From NCBI GenBank assembly GCA_021795715.1, contig JAJYPD010000001.1:1-64000 (forward strand): a stretch of 64,000 nt of DNA. Direction: 5' to 3'. Shown here one piece after another: positions 28,149 to 35,999 of this stretch; positions within the stretch are counted from its first letter, which is position 1, and each line of letters starts with the position of its first letter. The notes under the pieces were generated by a model. It saw only the letters and a list, made by a program, of their open reading frames with translations, was not told the DNA's origin and searched no databases. The translations under genes and the position numbers were made by a program. Origin of the DNA: Pseudomonadota bacterium (GTDB lineage: Bacteria; Pseudomonadota; Gammaproteobacteria; Acidiferrobacterales; Acidiferrobacteraceae).

Positions 28149-28280
28149 GGCAAAGGCGTGGGTGCGCACCCGGTGAGAGGCCGCAAAAGACGCAAGCCCC
28201 CGCTCAATCACCGTGCGGGGACACCGCGCTGCCCGGGTGGCATACCCCCTTACGGAGGCGTCGCGGACTATCCCTTTGCC
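28149..28280. other. structured intergenic element, leader of the APC permease or unknown RNA
   Basis: The 349-base gap between the permease and the His-rich gene has no protein gene. It contains an 8-base pair of arms, GGCAAAGG (28149-28156) and CCTTTGCC (28273-28280), enclosing further self-complementary segments: the palindrome GGGTGCGCACCC, a CCCCGC/GCGGGG hairpin (about 28197-28220), TGCC/GGCA (28230-28242) and CCCCC/GGAGG with a 4-base loop (about 28244-28257). Read on the minus strand it would be the permease mRNA leader, and that hairpin has a GTAA (GNRA-type) loop. It matches no riboswitch class I could recognise. Confidence 0.4.
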
Positions 28281-28303
28281 AAGACACGCAAGCGGGCGCA
28301 TGT

Positions 28304-28337
28304 AAAAAAAGTGGCGCCAGTGTTGCCACCGGCGCCA
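28304..28337 (-). terminator. strong rho-independent terminator after the His-rich gene
   Basis: On the minus strand a perfect TGGCGCC / GGCGCCA stem with a 12-base loop is followed by C and seven T. It ends the 28397-28738 transcript 60 bases after its stop codon and isolates the permease leader downstream. Confidence 0.85.
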
Positions 28338-28396
28338 TCGGGACAGGCACACCCTGTCATGCGGGCAGACCCGAAAGGGCGGGCCCGCAGGACGGT

Positions 28397-28738
28397 TTAG
28401 CTGTGAGCCGCCGGATGCATGACGGGATGATGCATGGCGACGTAGTCGCGATGCAGGTCCAGGCGGGCCCGGTGAATCGCCAGCACGTCGCGGTGGATGG
28501 CCGCGTTGTCCATGGCGATGCGGTGGCGCGCCTGCGCGGCCAGCTTCGGCTTGTGCTGGTGGAGGGCGACATACAGGGCATGACGGTCATGGGCGCGCGT
28601 CACGACGAACTTATGAAGATCGGCGCGGGCGGCGGCGAGGGCGGCACGGTCGGCGCGGATGTTGTGGGTTGCGGCAAACGCCGGAGCGGCCGTGACGACG
28701 GCGAGGCCAGCGGCCAGAAGAAGGGACTTGATGGACAT
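28397..28738 (-). CDS. His-rich small periplasmic protein
   Basis: 113 residues. Signal peptide MSIKSLLLAAGLAVVTAAPA with AFA cleavage site, then about 90 residues of Ala/Arg/His-rich helix with repeated spacing such as LHKFVVTRAHDRH, LHQHK, IHRDVLAIHRARLDLHRD and a HH-H-H tail; about 16 histidines in all. The composition suggests metal binding or acid buffering in the periplasm, as in Asr-type acid-shock proteins, but there is no recognised family. AAGGA lies seven bases before the ATG; a perfect inverted repeat sits just upstream and a strong terminator follows, so it is a single regulated transcription unit. Confidence 0.75.
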   Translation of the reverse strand: MSIKSLLLAAGLAVVTAAPAFAATHNIRADRAALAAARADLHKFVVTRAHDRHALYVALHQHKPKLAAQARHRIAMDNAAIHRDVLAIHRARLDLHRDYVAMHHPVMHPAAHS

Positions 28739-28760
28739 GAAGGTTTCCTTCATTAGCAAA

Positions 28761-28776
28761 GTGGGAACATTCCCAC
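28761..28776. promoter_or_regulatory. 16-bp inverted repeat upstream of the His-rich gene
   Basis: GTGGGAACATTCCCAC, two perfect 7-base arms about a 2-base centre, lies 22 bases before the ATG, immediately upstream of the ribosome binding site. It could be a repressor operator or an mRNA hairpin that masks translation. The rest of the 28739-29030 gap shows no gene. Confidence 0.5.
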
Positions 28777-29030
28777 GCCCTCTCTAAGGCAAGACTCGTG
28801 CCATGCCGAAAAACCGCGCCAAACCGCGCTTTTTTTAAATGCGCCGGCCAGATGGACAGCGGCCGGGCTGCACAATTTGGAGCTTCCTCAAAAATTTGTC
28901 GACGCACCGCCAGGCAAAAAGGCCCCGCCCTAAGAGGTCAGAACGGTATGGCCTGTCCCAAAGTCGCCGCTTAAAGGTGTGACCGGATGGCGCACGCGTT
29001 GCGTGGCCGTGCGTCCCGGCATGAACCGGC

Positions 29031-29609
29031 TCACGCGCCGCTCTTGCGTCCTAGGTCGCCAATCGCGCGAATGATCTGGGCCGGATTACCTCCGACGAAG
29101 GTATTGGGCGGAACATCCTTGGTGACCACGGCACCTGCGGCCACGACCGCGTTTTCTCCCACCGTCACCCCGCCGATGATCGTCGCACCGCCTGCGAGCC
29201 AGACGTTTTTTTCAATCTTGACGGGCTTGCCGATGGTCACGGCGCGCCGCCGCGAAGGGTCGAGAGGATGGCTCGCTGTCAGGATGCTCACGTTCGGGCC
29301 GATCAGTACATCGTCTGCAATGTCGAGACCACCCAGGTCATGGAAGGTGCAGTTCTGGTTGACAAAGACATTCTGCCCGATGCTGATTTCGTGTCCCCCG
29401 AGCGTATAGAAGGGTGGGATCAGCAAAAAACTTTCGTCGACCCTTTTGCCGATGAGTTCGCTGAACAAAGCGCGAATTTCTTCGCTATCCGCGAAGGTCA
29501 AGCGGTTTAGCCTGGCGGTAATCGCCGTCGCCCGCTTGACGTGCGCCACCATGGCCGCCGCTTCCGGCGTCCGCCCGTGAATGATCTGGATTCGGTCGTC
29601 ACGCGCCAC
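29031..29609 (-). CDS. sugar O-acetyltransferase (maltose/galactoside acetyltransferase type)
   Basis: 192 residues. N-terminal helical cap (about 1-55) followed by left-handed beta-helix hexapeptide repeats: GGHEISIGQNVFVNQNCTF, ISILTASHPLDP (catalytic His as in LacA/Maa), NVWLAGGATIIGGVTVGENA and GAVVTKDVPPNTFVGGNPAQ. Acetyl-CoA dependent acetylation of a sugar or nodulation-type oligosaccharide. GTG 29607-29609 is taken because it gives the normal length and the sequence further upstream is not family-like. Confidence 0.85.
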   Translation of the reverse strand: MARDDRIQIIHGRTPEAAAMVAHVKRATAITARLNRLTFADSEEIRALFSELIGKRVDESFLLIPPFYTLGGHEISIGQNVFVNQNCTFHDLGGLDIADDVLIGPNVSILTASHPLDPSRRRAVTIGKPVKIEKNVWLAGGATIIGGVTVGENAVVAAGAVVTKDVPPNTFVGGNPAQIIRAIGDLGRKSGA

Positions 29610-29777
29610 GCATCGTTTTCCACGGCGGCAGTTGAGTGTGCGCTTTGGGCCACAAAGGCGATGCCAAGAATCGGAATGTGGCCATCGGACAGAAGAACCG
29701 GGGTGCGGCCAGTTCCCGCAATACAAGCCCCGGCACCACGGTATCCAGGTCACCCCCGGCGCTTCGGAAAGTCGTCC

Positions 29778-30140
29778 TCAGTGGCGTTTCCGGGCGAGCG
29801 CCTGCAAGACTTCCTTGATGGCCGCCTGCTGGTCGACCGGCAAAGCCATCCAGAGACGGCCGACACCCGCGGCTTCGGCGCTTAACCCGTCGCCTTGCAT
29901 GTCATACGCCGTTGCGCTCTCGCGCACCCCGGCCTCCACGGCGCCGCGCCCAAAAAGCAGCCATTCGGGATTGACGGCGAGCACCTGCGCGAGATCGAGG
30001 AGATTACGCGGGCGCTGGACGCGGCCGGCTTCGATGAACTGAATGGCTTGCGGCCGCAGGCCGGTGCGGCGCGCAAGCTCCGACTGCGAAAGCCCCATGC
30101 GTTCGCGGGCATAGCGAAGACGTTGGGCGAGAGTCTCCAT
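29778..30140 (-). CDS. XRE-family transcriptional regulator (120 aa)
   Basis: N-terminal HTH_3 domain (METLAQRLRYARERMGLSQS to about residue 62, with SELARRTGLRPQAIQFIEAG as the recognition unit) plus a C-terminal helical extension without protease motif. Probable dimeric repressor. Divergent from another small XRE gene; the 105 bases between them contain a perfect 7+7 inverted repeat. Confidence 0.85.
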   Translation of the reverse strand: METLAQRLRYARERMGLSQSELARRTGLRPQAIQFIEAGRVQRPRNLLDLAQVLAVNPEWLLFGRGAVEAGVRESATAYDMQGDGLSAEAAGVGRLWMALPVDQQAAIKEVLQALARKRH

Positions 30141-30210
30141 GAAAGGAGTGTAACAGACGCGGGCAGCCCCGACAGGCGCGGCTTTCCCGGTTGCATGGCG
30201 TGGGGTGTTG

Positions 30211-30239
30211 CAATGGGTATTGTATCTACAATATCATTG
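30211..30239. promoter_or_regulatory. palindromic operator between the two XRE genes
   Basis: Core TATTGTA-TC-TACAATA (30218-30233) is a perfect 7-base inverted repeat, flanked by outer arms CAATG (30211-30215) and CATTG (30235-30239). It is AT-rich in GC-rich DNA and lies immediately upstream of the 30246 start. It is the likely binding site of one or both XRE proteins. Confidence 0.65.
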
Positions 30240-30245
30240 GTTGCC

Positions 30246-30467
30246 ATGGATAGGGATGGACGCCGTCTCCTGGCCGTGAATGTGCGAACGGCCCGCAGGG
30301 TTCGCGGATTGACACAAGACGACCTGGCTGCCCTGAGCGGGATCAACCGGGCCTATCTGAGTGAGATCGAACACCGGAAGCGGAATATCGGGCTCGACTG
30401 CCTGACGCAGCTAGCCCGCGCATTGCGCATGCCGCTCGCGGAGCTTTTGCGGGACTCGCCGCCCTAA
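30246..30467 (+). CDS. small XRE-family DNA-binding protein (73 aa)
   Basis: A single HTH_3 domain: VRTARRVRGLTQDDLAALSG, INRAYLSEIEHRKRNIGLD, LTQLARALRMPLAELL, close to the short SinR/C.AhdI-like regulators (controller-protein class) but no restriction-modification genes are near. ATG 30246 is preferred since ATG 30214 would lie inside the palindrome. The start has little Shine-Dalgarno character and may be nearly leaderless. Confidence 0.8.
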   Translation: MDRDGRRLLAVNVRTARRVRGLTQDDLAALSGINRAYLSEIEHRKRNIGLDCLTQLARALRMPLAELLRDSPP

Positions 30468-30564
30468 CCCAGGACACCATCCGGCGCGGTGACCGCGGCA
30501 CCCGGCAGGCGGTCTGTGCGGGACAACACGGCGAGAGGGCACCCGCCGGGGCCAGAGGATCGCG

Positions 30565-30603
30565 CCCGGGCGCCGCGAACCGCGAGGGGCACGGGCGCCC
30601 GGG
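30565..30603. terminator. hairpin between convergent XRE gene and hdrB
   Basis: Perfect 10-bp stem CCCGGGCGCC (30565-30574) / GGCGCCCGGG (30594-30603) with a 19-base loop and no T-tract. It lies between two convergent gene ends and may act as a bidirectional transcription barrier or 3'-end stabiliser. Confidence 0.35.
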
Positions 30604-30628
30604 GCTGCTGGACCGGAAGGGAAGGACC

Positions 30629-31540
30629 CTAACGGCCCTTTGCGGCGATCTCCTCGAGTCGCGGGGCGCGAACGATCTGACCGTTCAGTCCCGCTTCCTT
30701 GGCGGAACCGCCATAGGCGACCGTCATCAACTGACTGTAGTACGTGACAGGCATGTTGAACTTGGTGCCATAACGCTTATTGATCTGTCCCTGGTAAATC
30801 TCGACATTCATCTGACAGACCGGACAGGGCGTGACAATCATCTCCGCGCCGTAATCGTAGGCGGATTCGACGATCTTCTTGATCTGCGCCTGACTCTTCT
30901 CGGGTTCCGAAAACGCCAGCGCGCCACCGCAACAGGTCACCTTTTGATCGTACTTCTCGACAGGCTCGGCGCCGACGATCTCGATAAGATGATCCAGGTA
31001 CTTTGGATTCTCGAAGGATTCCCCGGCGATGCCAAACGGCCGATTGGTCTGGCAGCCGACATAGCCCGCGATCTTCATGCCTTCGAGGGGCTTGACCACA
31101 GGCTTGCGCAATTCGTCATAGCCCAGATCTTCGATGAGCACCTCGACCATATGGCGCACTTCCTGTTCGCCCTTGTAGACGAGGTTCATACCGGCCTCGC
31201 GCAAGGCCTCGTTGGCCTCGGCAAGCAAACCCTGGTCATGGGCCAGCCGGTCCTTGGTCTCCTTGGCGCCGAGCCAGCAGGCCGCGCAGGTCGCCACCAC
31301 ATCCTGCCCCTTGTTGACCTGCTCCGAAATCGCCAAATTGCGGGCGTTCATGACGTGACGGGGCAGTTCGCCGCCTTGGGCATAGCCGATGGACGCGCCG
31401 CAGCAATTCCAGTCCGGGATCTCGTTTAGCTTGATATCAAGCTTCTGGCACATGGACTCGACCGAGACCATGTAGTTCGATGCAGAGGCCCGACGCTCGG
31501 AAGAGCAGCCCGGATAAAATGAATACTCCTTTCTAGCCAT
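30629..31540 (-). CDS. hdrB: HdrB-like subunit (two CCG domains) of Qmo/Hdr complex
   Basis: 303 residues. Two complete cysteine-rich CCG domains: PGCSSERR ... WNCCGAS ... CAACW, and GCQTNRPFG ... CCGGALAF ... CPVC, each able to hold a non-cubane [4Fe-4S] cluster as in methanogen HdrB. No membrane segment. ATG 31538-31540 has AAGGGG upstream. Last gene of qmoA-qmoB-hdrC-hdrB, 10 bases after hdrC. In organisms with qmoAB-hdrCB the HdrCB pair stands in for the membrane subunit QmoC. Cytoplasmic electron transfer to quinone or another disulfide acceptor is inferred. Confidence 0.92.
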   Translation of the reverse strand: MARKEYSFYPGCSSERRASASNYMVSVESMCQKLDIKLNEIPDWNCCGASIGYAQGGELPRHVMNARNLAISEQVNKGQDVVATCAACWLGAKETKDRLAHDQGLLAEANEALREAGMNLVYKGEQEVRHMVEVLIEDLGYDELRKPVVKPLEGMKIAGYVGCQTNRPFGIAGESFENPKYLDHLIEIVGAEPVEKYDQKVTCCGGALAFSEPEKSQAQIKKIVESAYDYGAEMIVTPCPVCQMNVEIYQGQINKRYGTKFNMPVTYYSQLMTVAYGGSAKEAGLNGQIVRAPRLEEIAAKGR

Positions 31541-31550
31541 ATCCAACCCC

Positions 31551-32174
31551 TTAGGCGACGAAGCCTTTCTTGCGGTCTTCGATCTCGTAAGCCTTCTTCA
31601 GCATCTTGTGGATGCCCTTGATGTCCTTGCAGCCCTTGTGGGCAAACAGGCCAAACGGATTGAGACGGCCGGTCTTGAGCATGCCGATGCCGATGTCCTT
31701 CATTTCCAGGCCTTTCTGCACGCCGGATTTGAAGCCATCCATGAAATAGAGGCGCATGGACAGTTCGAGCTCGTTGACGCGTCCACTCTTGGCGATGTTG
31801 TCCCAGAAGATCTTCGCGAAGCGCCGCGTCGGATTCATCTTGGGGGCCAACCCCAGCCGATGCGCGTAATTGGCCAGACCGTGCATGATGTGCGTGATCG
31901 GCAGCTCGCGGGGGCAACGGACGATGCAGTTGTAGCACGATGTACACATCCACATCGACTCGCTCTTTAGCACCTCATCGCGCCGCCCGGCACGGATCAT
32001 CATGAAGATTTCCTGCGGCGGATGCTCCCAGGATGGCCCCAGCGGACAGGATCCGGAACAGACACCGCACTGCATGCACATCTTTACCCATTGACCTTCC
32101 TCGACATTGGCCTCCACCTCCTTCAGGAAGTCATTGCGGTATTTCTCGATCATCGATGTATTGAGGTCACCCAT
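31551..32174 (-). CDS. hdrC: HdrC-like iron-sulfur subunit
   Basis: 207 residues with two classical [4Fe-4S] motifs, CMQCGVCSGSCPLG (about 35-48) and CTSCYNCIVRCPRE (about 83-96), on a helical scaffold, and no membrane helix (so not QmoC, which is an HdrC-HdrE fusion). It relays electrons between HdrB and the flavoproteins. ATG 32172-32174 has AGGAGG upstream. Ten bases separate it from both neighbours. Confidence 0.92.
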   Translation of the reverse strand: MGDLNTSMIEKYRNDFLKEVEANVEEGQWVKMCMQCGVCSGSCPLGPSWEHPPQEIFMMIRAGRRDEVLKSESMWMCTSCYNCIVRCPRELPITHIMHGLANYAHRLGLAPKMNPTRRFAKIFWDNIAKSGRVNELELSMRLYFMDGFKSGVQKGLEMKDIGIGMLKTGRLNPFGLFAHKGCKDIKGIHKMLKKAYEIEDRKKGFVA

Positions 32175-32184
32175 GTGCCGCCTC

Positions 32185-34413
32185 CTAGAAGCCCTTGAAG
32201 GGGCTCATGCCGATTTCATTGATCTTCGCCGCGTACTCATCGATCAAGGCCGGCACCCGCTCGATGTCCGTGATCGCGACCTCCAGGGTGCGGACGCGGT
32301 CCACTTCGAGGTTGAGGTTTTTCAGGGTGTCATCGATCTTGCTCATGCGATAGCTTGCCAGTTCGGAGCCCTTCACAAAGTGACACTGGTAATCGTCACC
32401 ATGTTTGCAGCCCATGAGCATGACGCCGTCGTAGCCGCTGTTGAGCGCGTCGGTGATCCAGATCATGTTCACGGAACCCAGGCAGCGTACCGGTATCGTG
32501 CGCACGAAGGCACTCGAAACCCGACGGTTCATGCCGGCCATGTCCAGCGCCGGGTAGGCGTCGTTTTCACAGGCGAGCAGCAAAATGCGGGGCTTTTCCG
32601 AAAATTCGTCCGGAACGTCCACGGCCTTGATCTGCGCACCCACCGTGTCGATCGAATAGTTCTCGAAGGAGATCACGCGCACCGGGCAGGCGCCCATGCA
32701 GGTACCGCAGCGGCGGCAACGTCCTTCGTTGAACTGCGGATACCGCTGCTCGTCTTCGTCGATCGCGCCAAATGGGCATTCCACGGTACAGCGCTTGCAC
32801 TGCGTGCAGCCCTCACGCCGGAACGAGGGATAGCTGAGATCGCCCGCGCGCGGGTGGACTGCGCGGCCGTGCGCGGCGCTTTCCACCGACTGGATGGCCT
32901 TGAGCGCGGCACCGGTGGCATCTTCGACCGCCTGGGCGATATCCATCGGCCGGCGGACAGGGCCCGCCGTGTAGATGCCCGTGCGGCGCGTTTCGTACGG
33001 GAAGCAGATGAAATGGGAGTCGGTAAAGCCGTACTTGAGCTGCGGCACGTCCGGCCCCTGGCGGTACGTCAGGTTCAGGATCGACACCGACTGGACACGG
33101 GCCTCCCCATCCTTGCTTTCGGCGGGCTTGGCCTCGATATCGACGCCCGAATTGGGCACCTGGCCGGTTGCAAGCACCACGAGATCGACAGAGGAGATCG
33201 TCGCGGCCTGGTCATTTAGGATGAGATCGTGAAAGTGCACGGTCAGGCCGTCACCTGCGGTCTCCACCTTGGCGACCCGTCCCTTCGTGAACGTCACACC
33301 CTTGCGTTGGGCGCTGCGGTAAAAATCCTCGCCGTTGCCGGGTGTCCGCAAGTCCGTGTAGATGATGGCCGTGTCGACATTCGGATTCTGGTCCTTGAAG
33401 TACATCGCCTGCTTGATGCTCGTATTGCAGCAGTGGCCAGAACAGTACTTGAGATGGGTGCCGGTCTCATCACGCTGACCGGCGCACTGGACGAACACGA
33501 CGCTCTTGACCGCCTTGCCGTCGGGCCGCACGATCGCCTGGCCTTTGGCCGCGGCGTCGGAAGCCAGCGCCTCCAGGCCGGCCTGGTCGACCACGAGCGG
33601 GCTGCTGCCGAAACCGAATTCGGGCAACCGCGAGGCATCGTAGGGACGAAACCCGGTGGCCATGACGATGGCGCCGACATTCTCGGTCACCGTCGGACCG
33701 CTTTCGGTGGTGATGTCGACACTGAAAGCACCGGGCGCACCACTCGTGCGCGTGGTCGTGGCACCGAGGAACACCTGAATGCGGGACTCGCCTTGCACGG
33801 CGGCAGCAAGCGCCGCCACGCCGTTATCCTGCGGATCGGCGAACGGCTCGGTAAAGGGCACGCGGCGGTGGAGCTTGGCCGCAAAACCGCCGAGCGCCGC
33901 CTCTTTTTCGACCAGCAGGACGTCGTAACCGCCGCGTGCCGCTTCGAGAGCGGCGGTCATGCCGGTGATGCCGCCACCGACGACGAGAATGCGCTTGTTA
34001 TGACCGGCCGCAGGATTGATCGCGGGGACCGCCGTCTTCTTGGCCTCCGCGCAGCCCATGCGGATGTAATCGGCCGCCATCTCCTGGGTCAGCTCGCGGG
34101 CTTCATCGGTATCGGGCTGCGACCAGATCACCTGCTCGCGCAGGTTGACGCGCGTGACCGCCGCAGTCGGGAACTGGAAGGCTTCCACTTTGGCACGACG
34201 GGAACATGCGCCGATCACGACCCGGTTGACGCCCTCTTCGGCGACATCCTTCTGGATCATCGCCACGCCCTGGCTGTTGCAGAGAAACTCATGCTCGCGC
34301 ACCACCTGCGCCTTGCCTTCTTTCTGTGCCACCGTTGCCAGGCCCTTGATATCCAAGCGTTCGCCGAGCCCGCACCCCTGACACAGATAGGCGCCAACCT
34401 TCATGTCCGCCAT
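32185..34413 (-). CDS. qmoB: QmoB-type HdrA flavoprotein with C-terminal MvhD domain
   Basis: 742 residues. The N-terminal part has YLCQGCGLG and RVVIGACSRR cysteine sites, then an FAD-binding GGGITGMTAALEAARGGYDV, a second cysteine cluster QCAGQRDE ... CSGHCCNTS, two ferredoxin motifs CTQCKRCTVECPFG and CRRCGTCMGACPVR (about 565-610), and a C-terminal MvhD-like [2Fe-2S] domain (LLLACEND, VRCLGSVN, LMGCKHGDDYQC). This domain order is that of QmoB. The start is ATG 34411-34413, sharing its A with the qmoA stop. It may bifurcate or relay electrons from an APS reductase-like partner, but no aprBA is in the window. Confidence 0.92.
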   Translation of the reverse strand: MADMKVGAYLCQGCGLGERLDIKGLATVAQKEGKAQVVREHEFLCNSQGVAMIQKDVAEEGVNRVVIGACSRRAKVEAFQFPTAAVTRVNLREQVIWSQPDTDEARELTQEMAADYIRMGCAEAKKTAVPAINPAAGHNKRILVVGGGITGMTAALEAARGGYDVLLVEKEAALGGFAAKLHRRVPFTEPFADPQDNGVAALAAAVQGESRIQVFLGATTTRTSGAPGAFSVDITTESGPTVTENVGAIVMATGFRPYDASRLPEFGFGSSPLVVDQAGLEALASDAAAKGQAIVRPDGKAVKSVVFVQCAGQRDETGTHLKYCSGHCCNTSIKQAMYFKDQNPNVDTAIIYTDLRTPGNGEDFYRSAQRKGVTFTKGRVAKVETAGDGLTVHFHDLILNDQAATISSVDLVVLATGQVPNSGVDIEAKPAESKDGEARVQSVSILNLTYRQGPDVPQLKYGFTDSHFICFPYETRRTGIYTAGPVRRPMDIAQAVEDATGAALKAIQSVESAAHGRAVHPRAGDLSYPSFRREGCTQCKRCTVECPFGAIDEDEQRYPQFNEGRCRRCGTCMGACPVRVISFENYSIDTVGAQIKAVDVPDEFSEKPRILLLACENDAYPALDMAGMNRRVSSAFVRTIPVRCLGSVNMIWITDALNSGYDGVMLMGCKHGDDYQCHFVKGSELASYRMSKIDDTLKNLNLEVDRVRTLEVAITDIERVPALIDEYAAKINEIGMSPFKGF

Positions 34414-35699
34414 CACTGACCCTCCACCTTCGCCATCCGATTCACCACCTGGACCGCCCTCAGCGTGCTCGCCGTGGCACTTTGCACAGCCCGATTGACA
34501 TCGAGCGCGTTGGTCGCGCAGCCGGCCCCGAAGATGCCGTCCGTGGCCGACGCCGCCTGTATGAAGCCGCTGGCATCCACTTTGACATCCGCAACCGCGC
34601 GAATATCGGCGCTGGGCTCCATGCCGACGGCCAGGACGCAGAGGTCGTGACGCGCGTCATACCGGTGATACCCCTCGGTATCGACCCCGTGCAGCAGGAC
34701 ATCGCCCGTGTCTTTGTCCTCGGTGATGTTGGCCACCTTCGACTTGATGAACCGGACTCTCGGGTCCGCCTTGACCTTCTGATAGAAATCCTCGAACCGG
34801 TCGATGGCGCGGATGTCGATGTAATAGATGGTCGACTGGCCCTCATCGCCGTACTTCTCGCGGACATAATGGGTCTGTTTGAGCGACGCCATGCAGCAGA
34901 TGCGCGAGCAGTGCTTCAGATGATTGCGGTCGCGCGAACCGGCGCACTGGATGAAGGCGATGTTCTTCGCTTCCTTGCCGTCCGATGGCCGCAGGATACG
35001 GCCCTGCGTCGGTCCCCGCGGATCGGCGAGCCGCTCGAATTCGACACTGGTGATGACGTTGGCAAAGCGGTCATACCCGTAGGGCTGGATCTTCGCGGCG
35101 TCATAAGGCCGCCAGCCCGTCGCCCAGACCACCGCGCCTGCCGTGAGCGTCAGCTTCTGTTCCTGCATGCCCAGATCGATGGCGTCGTGCGGGCACGCCG
35201 CCTTCGCCTTCTCGGCTTCCGGCGTACCGATCAGGCTCGGATCGATGCAGTAGCGCTGCGGATAGGCCATCGCCGACGGCAGGTATACGGCCTTCATCTT
35301 GTTCAGATTGTAATTGAAGGGGTTTGGGATCTCGCGTGTGACGGCCTCGGCGCAGGCGCCGCATGCCGTGCAGTTGTCATTGACATAACGCGGACGGATG
35401 GTGACGGAAACCTTGTAGTCGCCGGCCTTGCCTTGGATTCTGTCGACCTCGGCCAGAGTCAGCACGCGGATGCGCGGGTTGCCGCGCAGGCGGCGCAGGT
35501 TGATTTCCATGCCGCACGTGGGGTGGCACAGTTTCGGGAAATACCGATAAAGCTGGTTCACCCGGCCGCCGAGAGACGGCGAGCGCTCAAGCAGAATGAC
35601 GTCTTTACCGGTCTCGGCCGCCTCGACCGCCGCCGTCATACCACTGATGCCGCCCCCCACCACGACGATGGTCTCGTTCGTTGCGACTACGTCCGCCAT
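34413..35699 (-). CDS. qmoA: QmoA-type HdrA flavoprotein
   Basis: 428 residues. FAD loop VVVGGGISGMTAAVEAAETG, then FPKLCHPTCGMEINLRRLR, a CTACGACAEAV iron-sulfur site, IQCAGSRDRNHLKHCSRICC and a C-terminal GIFGAGCATNALDVNRAVQSA flavin-contact segment. It is shorter than HdrA and lacks ferredoxin repeats, as in QmoA of sulfate reducers and sulfur oxidisers. First gene of the operon; GAGGAGGTT precedes the start closely. A 300-base AT-rich region with an FNR-type box lies upstream. Confidence 0.93.
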   Translation of the reverse strand: MADVVATNETIVVVGGGISGMTAAVEAAETGKDVILLERSPSLGGRVNQLYRYFPKLCHPTCGMEINLRRLRGNPRIRVLTLAEVDRIQGKAGDYKVSVTIRPRYVNDNCTACGACAEAVTREIPNPFNYNLNKMKAVYLPSAMAYPQRYCIDPSLIGTPEAEKAKAACPHDAIDLGMQEQKLTLTAGAVVWATGWRPYDAAKIQPYGYDRFANVITSVEFERLADPRGPTQGRILRPSDGKEAKNIAFIQCAGSRDRNHLKHCSRICCMASLKQTHYVREKYGDEGQSTIYYIDIRAIDRFEDFYQKVKADPRVRFIKSKVANITEDKDTGDVLLHGVDTEGYHRYDARHDLCVLAVGMEPSADIRAVADVKVDASGFIQAASATDGIFGAGCATNALDVNRAVQSATASTLRAVQVVNRMAKVEGQ

Positions 35700-35811
35700 C
35701 TAGGCAACCTCCTCGGAATCTGCATCGGCAGATGCTAATATGCAGAAAATCTTCAATAACAAGCGGGCGGCGGCAGTATCGCGACACACCGCCCCTATGC
35801 CCCCTGATGAG

Positions 35812-35860
35812 CCCGCCGTATATTAGCTACTATTAAAATTATAAATTTGATTAATATCAC
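35812..35860 (-). promoter_or_regulatory. FNR-type box and candidate class II promoter for the qmo operon
   Basis: TTGATTAATATCAC (35847-35860) matches the FNR dyad TTGAT-N4-ATCAA with one mismatch. On the minus strand a -10-like TAATAT lies at 35825-35820, which would start transcription near 35812 and put the FNR box centre at about -41, the class II activator position. It lies in an AT-rich island (35820-35860) within GC-rich DNA. The remainder of the 35700-35999 gap, including the cbbQ side, shows no gene; a GGCCC/GGGCC stem occurs near 35910-35922. Confidence 0.55.
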
Positions 35861-35999
35861 AGCCGCCCGCAATGGGAATCGGCGGACGCAAAGGGTATTG
35901 TGAAAGAGGCCCCAAGGGCCGTCAATAACTTTTTGGCGCCGCTTGCGTTTCCTTTTTGGCATAATGCGGGCAGGCCCCCTTGATCATGCGAAGGTTCCC

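Noticed and set aside
28160-28240. Possible cyclic-di-GMP (GEMM-I) riboswitch because of a GACGCAAGCC-like block
   Set aside because: The P1b stem with GNRA loop before the block and the receptor helix after it are missing, and the plus strand leads into no gene.
30246-30467. Restriction-modification controller (C) protein
   Set aside because: The size fits, but no methyltransferase or endonuclease gene lies within the window around it.
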